Shown here: piece by piece, positions 1 through 7,701 of the stretch | Numbering within the stretch: position 1 is the first letter of the stretch | How the letters are laid out: the number at the start of each line of letters is the position of its first letter | Origin: Mariprofundus sp. UBA1536 | GTDB taxonomy: Bacteria > Pseudomonadota > Zetaproteobacteria > Mariprofundales > Mariprofundaceae | Direction of reading: 5' to 3' | NCBI GenBank assembly: GCA_002323245.1 | Contig: DCPU01000025.1 | Location: 1 to 64,000, forward strand | Length of the DNA stretch: 64,000 bases | Translations under genes and position numbers: made by a program | The notes under the pieces: model-generated | The model's database searches: none | Told to the model about the DNA's origin: nothing | What the model saw: the letters and a program-made list of their open reading frames with translations, nothing else

Positions 1-20
1 ATCGAGTCTGACCCCTTTGA

Positions 21-425
21 TTTTATCACAACACCAAGCGATTTCTAGACTTGGCTGAATATTATCGTGAAGCCACCGATATCGACCTCGACGCTTTCGC
101 CGATACCGAACTATTTGCCTTCGAGGATGCAGCCAGCTTTAAAGACCACGCTGATTCCATCATTCGCAAGAAAATCGCCTTGCTGCAAAAAAATGAGGTG
201 CTGAAAGACATTACAGTCGCCGACATACAAACTGTGGCCAACAACTTCAACGCAGAACTGCCAGAAGAACACCACATCAGCATAACGACCACTGACGACG
301 GCAAGCTATTGATGCCTGACGATAAGAAACAACTAAAAGAGCTAATCCGGTTTTTAGATGAAGACTACGTTACGGCTCCTTTGACGAAGCGGAAGTGCCT
401 GACAAATTCAAAAAAATATCTTTGA
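21..425 (+). pseudogene. Possible KwaB/DUF4868-type C-terminal remnant
   Basis: The frame is open from 21 (stop TGA at 18-20) to 425, and the first in-frame start candidate is TTG at 51. The peptide begins mid-domain (LAEYYREATDIDLDAF) and ends in FLDEDYVTAPL...TNSKKYL. This resembles the C-terminal end of DUF4868 proteins, the family of the Kiwa defence protein KwaB, which are normally about 300 residues. Here at most about 135 codons remain and nothing upstream continues the frame, so I read it as a 5'-truncated fragment. The truncation lies beside bases 1-14, which recur inverted inside the transposase remnant at 1247-1260, so a mobile element probably cut the gene. The family assignment is from memory of the pattern and is tentative. 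Confidence 0.4.
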
Positions 426-605
426 TTATTATAAATTCTAGATCAGAAAGTAAAACCAATTAATCGGGACGATTTATGGAAAAAAAAATTAGTTCTCTGC
501 CCACCACCTAATTACATCCTTATGTCGATTCGGATCAACCGGATCGATAACTGAATCGCTTTCAAACTTCTTACTTTTTCGCCGCTAAGACACCTTTATT
601 CCAAG

Positions 606-632
606 AAAAGGTGTCAGGTCTTGAATCTTGAA
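606..632. repeat. 27-bp direct repeat, copy 1
   Basis: This 27-base stretch, with core GGTGTCAGGTCTTGAATC, is identical to 1046-1072. In copy 2 the sequence encodes, on the minus strand, the last residues and the stop codon of a REP-associated transposase remnant. Copy 1 therefore probably marks the end of a second, more decayed element. The 180 bases before it (426-605) hold nothing I can recognise. Confidence 0.8.
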
Positions 633-714
633 ATGCAAATGATATGTTAGGTCTATGGCTAGACCTTAAATGAATAGAATACCTCCTCTTTATGTTTGTT
701 GCTGGAGGAGATTT

Positions 715-1071
715 ATGAAAGCGGAGCTATTGCATATGAGTCATCAGGAACAGTCACGTTCAGAGATCATGCGCCTTTACGTTGAGGGCTATATTTTTTG
801 GTGTCTTCAGTTGTGGCGTTTGTATAACAAGGAGAACCTGACCAAAAAAACCTTCGTGTCACTTTGCGAATTGATGGTGAATTGCGAGCCAGCTAGCTGG
901 CGTAGTAAGAGAGGCTCCCCTGGGGGATGGCGGTTCAAAAAATATAGTCTTTTGGGTAGCTTAGAGATAAAGCGGATGGGTTATTTCTTGATGATAATGG
1001 GGAGCGCGCGGCGAAGGCTGCCTTTCCAGCCGCCTTTGATGGGGAAAAAGGTGTCAGGTCTTGAATCTTGA
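715..1071 (+). pseudogene. Decayed insertion-sequence transposase frame
   Basis: A strong ribosome binding site (GGAGGAG, 704-710) precedes ATG 715. The first residues (MSHQEQSRSEIMRLYVEGY from codon 8) resemble the N-terminal helix-turn-helix of ISNCY-like transposases, which typically open with MSH-E-SR-E-----EG. After about 30 residues the protein loses any family character, although a basic stretch (PASWRSKRGSPGG) recalls the linker seen in those enzymes. The frame stops inside the 27-bp repeat. A different frame near 972-1062 also looks coding-like (AAKAAFPAAFDGEKG), which suggests frameshifts. It is far shorter than an active transposase of about 400 residues. The family call is uncertain. 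Confidence 0.35.
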
Positions 1072-1072
1072 A
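1046..1072. repeat. 27-bp direct repeat, copy 2
   Basis: This is identical to 606-632. Read on the minus strand it encodes the end of the transposase remnant (SRFKT and stop, with TGA at 1056-1054). This is the conserved 3' end I associate with Y1/REP-associated transposase genes. The two copies flank the decayed insertion-sequence frame. Confidence 0.8.
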
Positions 1073-1323
1073 TCATCACCCCTCCAATTCTTAATAATAT
1101 TACTTACCAGAGAGTAGTGAACACCTGCATAGTTTGCAATTTCAGCCATAGTATACCCATGCTCTTTATATGCCTCGGTCATCCACTTTCCACGTACAAC
1201 ATCATTCGCTGACAAATCATCAAGAGATCGGCGTGATATGCCATTCGGGTCAGACTCGATTGATTTTCCTGCTGGCCATTGATATTTGAACGGCAAAGCT
1301 AAAGCATTGCTCCCGCTGTTCAT
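1054..1323 (-). pseudogene. REP-associated (Y1/IS200-like) transposase, C-terminal remnant
   Basis: The 89 codons include YTMAEIANYAGVHYSLVSNI, a helix-turn-helix typical of the C-terminus of REP-associated tyrosine transposases (COG1943 relatives), where it recognises the element end. The catalytic N-terminal domain with the HUH motif and tyrosine, about 150-200 residues, is absent. The ATG at 1323 sits right after unrelated sequence, so this is a remnant rather than an intact gene. The stop codon lies within the 27-bp repeat. The segment 1247-1260 is the inverse of bases 1-14 of the window, tying this remnant to the left-edge truncation. Confidence 0.65.
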
Positions 1324-1350
1324 GTAGGGCTAGCCAAATTGGGAGTTAGA

Positions 1351-1836
1351 ATGAAACTGAAATTTCTGATAGCTGGTGGAACCATCTGTAAGCAATACAA
1401 CGAACTCACGGGCAAATTGGAGTTTCAGAAATCGTTTGTGCCGGAGATGTTATTGCGGGGCAGGTGTCAGTTGGCTTACAGCACTGAGGTATTGATGCTC
1501 AAAGATAGTTTGGATATGACGGCGGCTGATCGCGAAGTGATTCTTACAGCATGTCAGGCTTCGGAAGAATCGCGTATTATCATTTCCCATGGCACGGATT
1601 CGATGGTGGAAACAGCTTCCGTATTGGGGCAAGGGTTGAGCGATAAAACTGTGGTCTTGGTCGGAGCCATGATTCCTTATTCCATTCGCAATTCAGATGC
1701 GCTCTTTAACCTTGGCTGTGCGGTGACGGCTGTGCAGCTGCTCCACAAAGGCGTATATGTGGTGATGAATGGTGAAGTTTTTGCTTGGAATCATGTGCAG
1801 AAAAATCATGACTTGGGTGTGTTTCAGTACTGTTAA
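1351..1836 (+). CDS. Short asparaginase-domain protein
   Basis: This 161-residue protein matches the N-terminal, catalytic domain of type I/II L-asparaginases. It has AGGTI (residues 8-12) with the nucleophile-type threonine, then HGTDSM (80-85, usually HGTDT) and GAMIPYSIRNSDALFNL (105-121). The C-terminal domain of full-length enzymes (about 330 residues) is missing, but short stand-alone versions of this size are common in proteobacteria, so I do not call it broken. The ATG at 1351 is chosen over TTG 1339 because GGGAG at 1341-1345 is well spaced from it. Asparagine hydrolysis to aspartate is the family reaction; activity of the short form is uncertain. Confidence 0.8.
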   Translation: MKLKFLIAGGTICKQYNELTGKLEFQKSFVPEMLLRGRCQLAYSTEVLMLKDSLDMTAADREVILTACQASEESRIIISHGTDSMVETASVLGQGLSDKTVVLVGAMIPYSIRNSDALFNLGCAVTAVQLLHKGVYVVMNGEVFAWNHVQKNHDLGVFQYC

Positions 1837-1961
1837 ACACTGATGCTTTGCGGTTTGGACGTTATCTGTTGTACAAGGTATGCCTGTATGCATAACGTGT
1901 GGGCTAGCATTTGTTGGTTAAATTCAGCAATGCTAGGCCAACCAACCAAGGAGAAAGCTAC

Positions 1962-2786
1962 ATGCCTAAAATCAGCAAGCGTAGCATAATCAAGCCGATA
2001 ATTTTCCTTGGGCTATTGCTGCTGCTTGTGCCGATTGCGGAGCAGACTTACCAAGCAAGACTGAATAAGGTGCAGCCTTTTGCTGTGCAGTGTTTGGAAG
2101 GTTGGGCGCATAGAGGTTATGTGAATCCTGAGCAGGGTTTCCCTGAAAACAGCTTGGCATCCTACCAACAAGCCATAACCTTGGGCGCAGCTGGCATTGA
2201 GATGGATACCTATTACGATGTTGAGCTGAATGATTTTATCATCAGCCATAGCAAAATTTATCAATTACAAGCCGATGGCAAACCACTTCGTTTGCAAGAT
2301 GCGTTAGCAACGTTACCTAAAGTGCATATTTGGCTGGATGCGAAAAACCTCTACAAATTGATGCCTTGGCAAGCCAGCAAAGCCACAGCGCGGCTTAAAG
2401 ACATAATTGGCAATGCAGGGCGCAAAGACGATGTGTTGATTGAATCCAGAAGCCCATTTTATTTGCGCGACTTGGCCAATGCAGGCTTTCAAACCACATT
2501 GATGATTTCACCAGAAACGCAGCACAATGCCTTGTGGCTTGGCGCAGAAATTACCATGCATCAACTCTTGTTCTCTGTGGGTCAATTCAATGGTATTTCC
2601 ATGAATTATTCCGATTACAAAGGCAGCGTTGTTGATACTTTTGGGCAAGCGCCAACTTATTTGGCTACGATCAATGATGAAAAGCAGCTGCCCATCATGA
2701 TGGGACAGCCACAAATCAAAGTTTTTCTAACGGATAATCCAGCTTTGTATGGTTTGCACTGCGCGGATGGCAGTAAAAAACCTTAA
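1962..2786 (+). CDS. Glycerophosphodiester phosphodiesterase-like membrane-anchored protein
   Basis: The protein has 274 residues. It opens with a basic segment and one hydrophobic helix (about residues 11-27), so it is probably anchored in the inner membrane facing the periplasm. The GDPD signature follows: HRG (50-52), PENSLASYQQAI (61-72) and GIEMD (78-82), and near the end FLTDNPAL. The usual second histidine motif HD appears as SHS (95-97), so one metal/catalytic position differs from classical GlpQ/UgpQ. The likely role is hydrolysis of glycerophosphodiesters, but substrate and activity are uncertain. ATG 1962 is preferred because AAGGAGAAA lies at 1948-1956. A hairpin (1904-1911 with 1929-1936) sits in the leader. 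It converges with, and overlaps by 4 bases, the decarboxylase gene. Confidence 0.7.
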   Translation: MPKISKRSIIKPIIFLGLLLLLVPIAEQTYQARLNKVQPFAVQCLEGWAHRGYVNPEQGFPENSLASYQQAITLGAAGIEMDTYYDVELNDFIISHSKIYQLQADGKPLRLQDALATLPKVHIWLDAKNLYKLMPWQASKATARLKDIIGNAGRKDDVLIESRSPFYLRDLANAGFQTTLMISPETQHNALWLGAEITMHQLLFSVGQFNGISMNYSDYKGSVVDTFGQAPTYLATINDEKQLPIMMGQPQIKVFLTDNPALYGLHCADGSKKP

Positions 2787-3958
2787 TCAATTACGTATTG
2801 TTTGAGTGGCGGAAAGCCATTGAATTCAATGGCTGAATAGGTGGTGGTGTAAGCACCTGTTGAAAACCAATACATTCTATCGCCCATTTCCAAGCTGAGT
2901 GGCAATTCGTATTTATGATCTTCATACATGATGTCAGCACTATCGCAGGTTGGGCCTGCAATCACGCATTCTTCGGATTCACCCGTTTTGTCGGTGTAAA
3001 TCGGATATTTGATGGCTTCATCCAAGGTTTCAATCAAACCAGAGAATTTGCCCACATCGGTAAATACCCAGCGATGCAATGAGGTGTGTGATTTGCGAGC
3101 AATCAGCACTACTTCACTGACCAAGATGCCGGCATTGGCGCATAGTGAACGACCGGGTTCCAAAATAATTTCAGGGAAATCATCGCCAAAATCGTCTTGC
3201 AAATAGAGTTTGATTTCTTCGGCATACGTCGCCAAATCATTGGTGCGAGTGAGGTAATTCGCAGGAAAACCACCACCCATATTGATCATTTTCAGTTTGA
3301 TATTGTATTCATCATTCAAACGCTCAAAAATAACTTTCACTTTACCAATGGCTGCATCCCATGCGCCAATATCGCGTTGCTGCGAGCCCACATGGAAAGA
3401 AATGCCGAAAGGCTCCAGGCCCAAATCTTTGGCCAAAACCATCAATTCAACCGCCATATCCGTTTGGCAACCGAATTTGCGGGAAAGCGGCCAATCGGCA
3501 GTGTGACTACCTTCGGTGAGAATGCGAATATATACCTTAGAACCAGGTGCTTCAGCAGCAATGTTTTGCAAGTCAGCTTCCGAATCACTGGCATACAAAC
3601 GCACGCCTTTTTCGTAGAAGTAACGAATATCTTTGCGCTTTTTGATGGTGTTGCCATAACTGCATCGCTCGGCTGCGATGCCATTTTTCATGGCTTTGTC
3701 CAATTCATAAATCGAAGCTACATCGAAGTTGGAACCCAAGTCACGAAGTGAGCTTAAAATCTTATCATCGGGATTGGCCTTGATGGCATAATACACTTTG
3801 GCAAAGGGGAAATTTTCCTCAATGGCGCGGTAATGTTTGGTAATAATCTTATTATCAATCACCACAAATGGAGTTTCTTGGCCATCAGCAAATGCTTTGA
3901 GTCCAGCAAATTCGTCGGCTTCGTAATAGTCTTCAATGAGTAAAGGAGTTGGCTGCAT
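2783..3958 (-). CDS. PLP-dependent ornithine/lysine-type decarboxylase (fold III)
   Basis: This 391-residue protein is a fold-III (alanine-racemase-like) PLP decarboxylase of the eukaryotic ornithine decarboxylase type. The PLP lysine is in YYAIKAN (K60), the phosphate and cofactor contacts are HVGS (189-192), GGG (228-230) and EPGR (267-270), and the catalytic cysteine/aspartate motif is GPTCDSAD (335-342). GAYTTTYS (368-375) closes the dimer active site. The family makes putrescine from ornithine (or cadaverine from lysine), the first step of polyamine synthesis, in the cytosol. The CDSAD motif excludes diaminopimelate decarboxylase; ornithine versus lysine preference cannot be read from sequence. 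Confidence 0.88.
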   Translation of the reverse strand: MQPTPLLIEDYYEADEFAGLKAFADGQETPFVVIDNKIITKHYRAIEENFPFAKVYYAIKANPDDKILSSLRDLGSNFDVASIYELDKAMKNGIAAERCSYGNTIKKRKDIRYFYEKGVRLYASDSEADLQNIAAEAPGSKVYIRILTEGSHTADWPLSRKFGCQTDMAVELMVLAKDLGLEPFGISFHVGSQQRDIGAWDAAIGKVKVIFERLNDEYNIKLKMINMGGGFPANYLTRTNDLATYAEEIKLYLQDDFGDDFPEIILEPGRSLCANAGILVSEVVLIARKSHTSLHRWVFTDVGKFSGLIETLDEAIKYPIYTDKTGESEECVIAGPTCDSADIMYEDHKYELPLSLEMGDRMYWFSTGAYTTTYSAIEFNGFPPLKQYVID

Positions 3959-4141
3959 GGGCGAAGTATCAAGGTGCTGTATGGTGAAAGCAATAGGTGT
4001 AAGCCCACGTTTAAACAGAAAAAATCCACAGCAAAACTAATGGTAAAAAAAGCCAAGTAAAAACAGTCGATTAGCTGTAGGGCGGCGAAATTTCTTTAGG
4101 CGAAATTTCCTTGATTTTCGCCAAAGCTTGGCAGACTTTGC

Positions 4142-5656
4142 CTAACGAAGTTCTTCCTCGTGCATTTCACCACTTTTAAGCTTGGCCAAATAGCTTTTTA
4201 AGGCAGCGGCAACTTTGTCTTGGAGCAAGTACAAAGCAATAAAGTTGGGCAAAGCCATACCCAGTAGCAACAAATCACTAAAGACCAAAATATTGCCGGC
4301 GCTACCAATGGTGGCCAGCACGATAAAGGCTAAAAACATCACTTTGTATACGAGCGAGTATTTCTCACCAAACATATAGGTCCAGCAACGCTCACCATAA
4401 TACGACCAAGCAATCATGGTGCTAAAGGCAAACAGCACTACCGATAAGGACAATATACTGGAAAACCAAGGCACGACTGAACCAAAAGCTGCGGAAGTGA
4501 GCGCTGCGCCTTGTTTCTCGGCAATCAAAGCCATGTGTTCAGGAGCGTTGTACACACCCGTAATCACAATCACCAAAGCGGTCATGGTGCAAATCACGAT
4601 GGTATCAATAAAAGGTTCATACAAGGCCACCATGCCTTGGCGCACGGGATAGCGCACTTGGGCAGTGGAGTGGGCAATCACCGCTGAGCCAATACCTGCT
4701 TCGCTGGAAAATGCAGCGCGCTTAAAGCCTTGCACAATCACCCCAATCAAAGCGCCAAAACCAGCTTCTAGGGAAAACGCGCCATGCCAAATCGTGGCAA
4801 CGGCATCGGGAAGGGCTTGGATGTTGGATATAATAATATACAAGCAAGTGACCACATAAATGACAATCATGGTGGGAACGACAGCTTCCGCGGCATGGGC
4901 GATACGCTTGATGCCGCCAATAATCACAAAGCCAACAATGGTGGCGATAATAAGGCCAAACAACCAAGGATAGTTGTCAAAGAAGCTGACCTCTTGCTGC
5001 ACAGCACCCAATGCTTGCGAGACTTGAAAAGCATTACCTCCGCCAAGCGATGCGCCCACGCACATCAACGCAAAAATAATGGCCAGCACTTTGCCAGTGC
5101 CCACAAATCCTTTTTCGGCAAACCCTTTGGAGAGATATTCCATGGCTCCGCCCATAATGCGACCATCTGGGCGTGTTTCGCGATACAATTGCCCCAGCGT
5201 GACTTCAGTAAACTTAGCGGTCATGCCAAAAAAACCAGCAATCATCATCCAAATGATAGCACCTGGCCCGCCCACAATAATGGCAATGGCCACACCTGCG
5301 ATATTGCCCAAGCCAACAGTAGCAGAAATGGCTGTGGTTAAAGCCTGAAAAGGGGTAATTTCACCTTGATCTTGCGGCGATTGGAATTTGCCGCGAATCA
5401 CATCAAAGGCGTGGCCCATCATGCGCACATTGATAAAACCATAACGAAAGGTCATATAAATCGCGCCAACACTTAACCAAGCCACAATAAAGGGCACTTC
5501 AGCTCCGCCTGGCATCACATCAAAGAAGAGGAAGGTGGCGAAAAATTTATTGATGCCTTCAAACATCGCATCCACACCATTACTTTCACTGGCCAAGGCA
5601 AGTGAAGCATGGCAAGTCACTGCGAAAAAACTAAAAAGAACAGAAAACCACTTCAT
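4142..5656 (-). CDS. Alanine/glycine:sodium symporter (AGCS family)
   Basis: This multi-spanning inner-membrane transporter has about eleven helices and AGCS signatures such as GNIAGVAIAI, GGPGAIIWM, and FKRAAFSSEAGIGSA in the middle. The family imports alanine or glycine with sodium. I place the start at 5656 (MKWFSVLFSFF...ASESNG), because this gives a cleavable-looking signal sequence seen in some AGCS members. No start has a convincing ribosome binding site, and in-frame ATGs exist upstream at 5683, 5704 and 5728. The gene is divergent from lptG. The 183 bases between its stop and the decarboxylase start contain only T-rich sequence and a weak GGCGAAA/TTTCGCC inverted repeat. Confidence 0.88.
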   Translation of the reverse strand: MKWFSVLFSFFAVTCHASLALASESNGVDAMFEGINKFFATFLFFDVMPGGAEVPFIVAWLSVGAIYMTFRYGFINVRMMGHAFDVIRGKFQSPQDQGEITPFQALTTAISATVGLGNIAGVAIAIIVGGPGAIIWMMIAGFFGMTAKFTEVTLGQLYRETRPDGRIMGGAMEYLSKGFAEKGFVGTGKVLAIIFALMCVGASLGGGNAFQVSQALGAVQQEVSFFDNYPWLFGLIIATIVGFVIIGGIKRIAHAAEAVVPTMIVIYVVTCLYIIISNIQALPDAVATIWHGAFSLEAGFGALIGVIVQGFKRAAFSSEAGIGSAVIAHSTAQVRYPVRQGMVALYEPFIDTIVICTMTALVIVITGVYNAPEHMALIAEKQGAALTSAAFGSVVPWFSSILSLSVVLFAFSTMIAWSYYGERCWTYMFGEKYSLVYKVMFLAFIVLATIGSAGNILVFSDLLLLGMALPNFIALYLLQDKVAAALKSYLAKLKSGEMHEEELR

Positions 5657-5799
5657 TGTTGTTTGCAACTTAAAATCCCCCATCTTCGCCCAGATACTAG
5701 GCATGAAATCATGCGACCCATAATGCATGGCTCGTATCTGCTGACAAGGTTTGGCAGGTTTACATTGCTTGCCATGGTCATTCTTTTTACGATAGCTGC

Positions 5800-6858
5800 A
5801 TGTCAGTTTTATTCCGATGGATTTTCTTTTCCAGCCTGATTCGTATAGCAGGGATTACTATCGCTATTGTAGCGATTTTCCTGATTGCTGAATCCTTTGA
5901 TAAATCGCGCTTTGTCGGTCAAACCATGACAGTGGGGTTGCTGGCTGAATATTTATTATTGAAAATTCCGTTGATGATTTCTGATTTTATGCCGGTGGTG
6001 GTGTTGATTGCCTCTGCTATTTATATCACCGAAATTTCACACCATCATGAATTGGTGGCGATGCGCTCTTCGGGTGTATCGTTGGCCTTTGTGCTCAAAC
6101 CTTTGTTGGCCGCTGCTTTATGTGCCGGATTATTTACCTTTGCCGTGGGTGAGTGGGTGGAGCCAATGACCAATGCCCGCTTGGCAACGATTGAGCGGGT
6201 GCATGTGCAAAAGAAAGCACCGTTGTCGCAAGGTGTGCAGTGGCTGCGTGAGGGTGAGCAGTTGATGAAACTTACGCCGCTGACCAATGATTATTTTGCT
6301 TTGATGGCGCTAAAAACCGATACGCAAGGCAGATGGTTACAACGGATTGATTCGGACAAGGCCAGCTACAGTCAAGGCCATTGGCATATGCAAAAAGCAA
6401 CCATCAGCGCCCCCGATACCAAGCAGGGTTTGTTGATTTCGGTGCAGGAAAACTTTGCGCTGGCCTCAACGATTAGCCCAACGACGGTGGCTCCGCTAAA
6501 CCCCAGAGATATGCGCTGGTTCGATTTGTTGCAGTTTTCCAGAGATCTGGCCGCGGCAGGATTGGCATCGGCCGAATATGTGTTTCAACTTCATCGCAAA
6601 GTCGCTTCACCCTTGGCCTGTTTGATTATGGTGATTTTGGCTTACAGCTTATGTGCGAATATGGGCAGCCGCATTGCTGCCAACTCCAAAGGTTTAGCGC
6701 TGGCCGTATTGATTGGTTTTATATTTTATGTTTTTAGCAGCACTGTGGTCATTATTGCTGGAAATATTCAGCTGCCAATTGCCTTTGCAGCATGGTGGCC
6801 GAATATCATGTTTGCGGGTATTGCCGGATTTTTACTGCTCACCAAAGAGGGTTATTAG
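5800..6858 (+). CDS. lptG: LPS export permease LptG/LptF-type (YjgP/YjgQ family)
   Basis: The protein has 352 residues with the LptF/G layout: helix pairs at about residues 10-30 and 50-80 (AIYITEISHHHELVAMRSSG carries the coupling-helix region), a long periplasmic beta-jellyroll domain at roughly 120-250, and three C-terminal helices. The family pairs with LptF and the ATPase LptB to extract lipopolysaccharide from the inner membrane and push it onto the LptC-LptA-LptD bridge. Its neighbour is not lptF, and LptF versus LptG is not certain; the length and C-terminal KVASPLACLIMVILA pattern favour LptG. No clear ribosome binding site precedes ATG 5800. Confidence 0.78.
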   Translation: MSVLFRWIFFSSLIRIAGITIAIVAIFLIAESFDKSRFVGQTMTVGLLAEYLLLKIPLMISDFMPVVVLIASAIYITEISHHHELVAMRSSGVSLAFVLKPLLAAALCAGLFTFAVGEWVEPMTNARLATIERVHVQKKAPLSQGVQWLREGEQLMKLTPLTNDYFALMALKTDTQGRWLQRIDSDKASYSQGHWHMQKATISAPDTKQGLLISVQENFALASTISPTTVAPLNPRDMRWFDLLQFSRDLAAAGLASAEYVFQLHRKVASPLACLIMVILAYSLCANMGSRIAANSKGLALAVLIGFIFYVFSSTVVIIAGNIQLPIAFAAWWPNIMFAGIAGFLLLTKEGY

Positions 6859-6876
6859 TCAGTAACCACTCGTTGG

Positions 6877-7518
6877 TTAGTCTTCGATTTCCGTTTCTGC
6901 AGCCAATGGCGCGATGTCTTCACCCTTATAAGCTGAGGGTTCCGAAATGTTATCATTATCAATATTCACTGCAAAACCAGCGCGGTTGTAAGTGGTGCTA
7001 TCACCAAAGCGCGGGGCAAGCGATACGCTGCCTTCAAGCAAAAGCAAAAAGGTATTGTCTTTGCCTACACGGCCCCAGAAATCTGTGCCGCGCACGCCAA
7101 GTACAGCTGTGCGGGTGCTAAGCTCGGTATTGCGTTGCTTTAAGCCTGTGCGCAATAAGCCCGCAGTGTAGCGAAATGCACCCTGTGAAACACGCAGGAT
7201 GGAAGAGAAAATGCCCTCACTTTCTTGCCAGTCGCGCACTTGAAACCTGGCGAAATTACCCAGTTTGACGCGACTGTTGTCGGGAAAATCAATATACGCT
7301 TTACCACGACGGCTGGTGCGAACTTCATCGCCGCGTTGCAGGGCCATGCCCGCTGAACCTTTGATAAAACTTTTACCGCGCAGAATGTTTACCTCACCAA
7401 CCATACGGGTGATGGTAGGGTCTTTGATGGCATCAGCTGCCCATGCCGATGGCAGTGGGAGCCAAGCACTGACAACAACGAGCAAACATAAAACCAAAAC
7501 TTTTTTGATGTTGGGCAT
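6877..7518 (-). CDS. Exported FecR-domain protein
   Basis: The protein has 213 residues. A signal peptide (residues 1-28, LPSAWAADA cleavage region) is followed by a FecR domain: VGEVNILRG near 40, RGDEVRTSRRGKAYIDFPDNS around 62-82, and TRTAVLGVRGTDFWG around 137-151. Stand-alone periplasmic FecR-domain proteins lack the anti-sigma helix of true FecR, and this one has no N-terminal anti-sigma segment, so iron-citrate signalling should not be assumed. Its function is unknown; family members often accompany surface or beta-barrel systems. ATG 7518 is backed by AGGAGC eight bases upstream. It converges on lptG with an 18-base gap. Confidence 0.8.
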   Translation of the reverse strand: MPNIKKVLVLCLLVVVSAWLPLPSAWAADAIKDPTITRMVGEVNILRGKSFIKGSAGMALQRGDEVRTSRRGKAYIDFPDNSRVKLGNFARFQVRDWQESEGIFSSILRVSQGAFRYTAGLLRTGLKQRNTELSTRTAVLGVRGTDFWGRVGKDNTFLLLLEGSVSLAPRFGDSTTYNRAGFAVNIDNDNISEPSAYKGEDIAPLAAETEIED

Positions 7519-7701
7519 ACAAAGCTCCTAAGAATCGGGGGGTGATAAGCGCACACATTGGTGCAAACACGGTTGCTACTTTCAGCCTTATTTTATCTTT
7601 GTCCAGTTTGCAGCCAGTCAATGATTGCTTAGCAGCGGTCTTCTTCATACGCTTTGCGAACAGTGTTGATGGGAATGCTTATCAATGACAAGGGGTATGT
7701 G

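Noticed and set aside
670..1071. Intact 133-residue gene
   Set aside because: The part upstream of ATG 715 covers the ribosome binding site, and the protein loses family character after about 30 residues.
606..1072. 27-bp repeat pair as a CRISPR array
   Set aside because: Only two copies exist, separated by 413 bases of decayed coding sequence, with no regular spacers and no cas genes.
1904..1936. Rho-independent terminator after the asparaginase gene
   Set aside because: The stem is real but has a 17-base loop and no T run, and it lies in the leader of the next gene.
4784..5341. Plus-strand 185-codon frame antisense to the alanine symporter
   Set aside because: It is wholly inside a clear AGCS gene and its residues (many N, H, S) do not form a recognisable protein.
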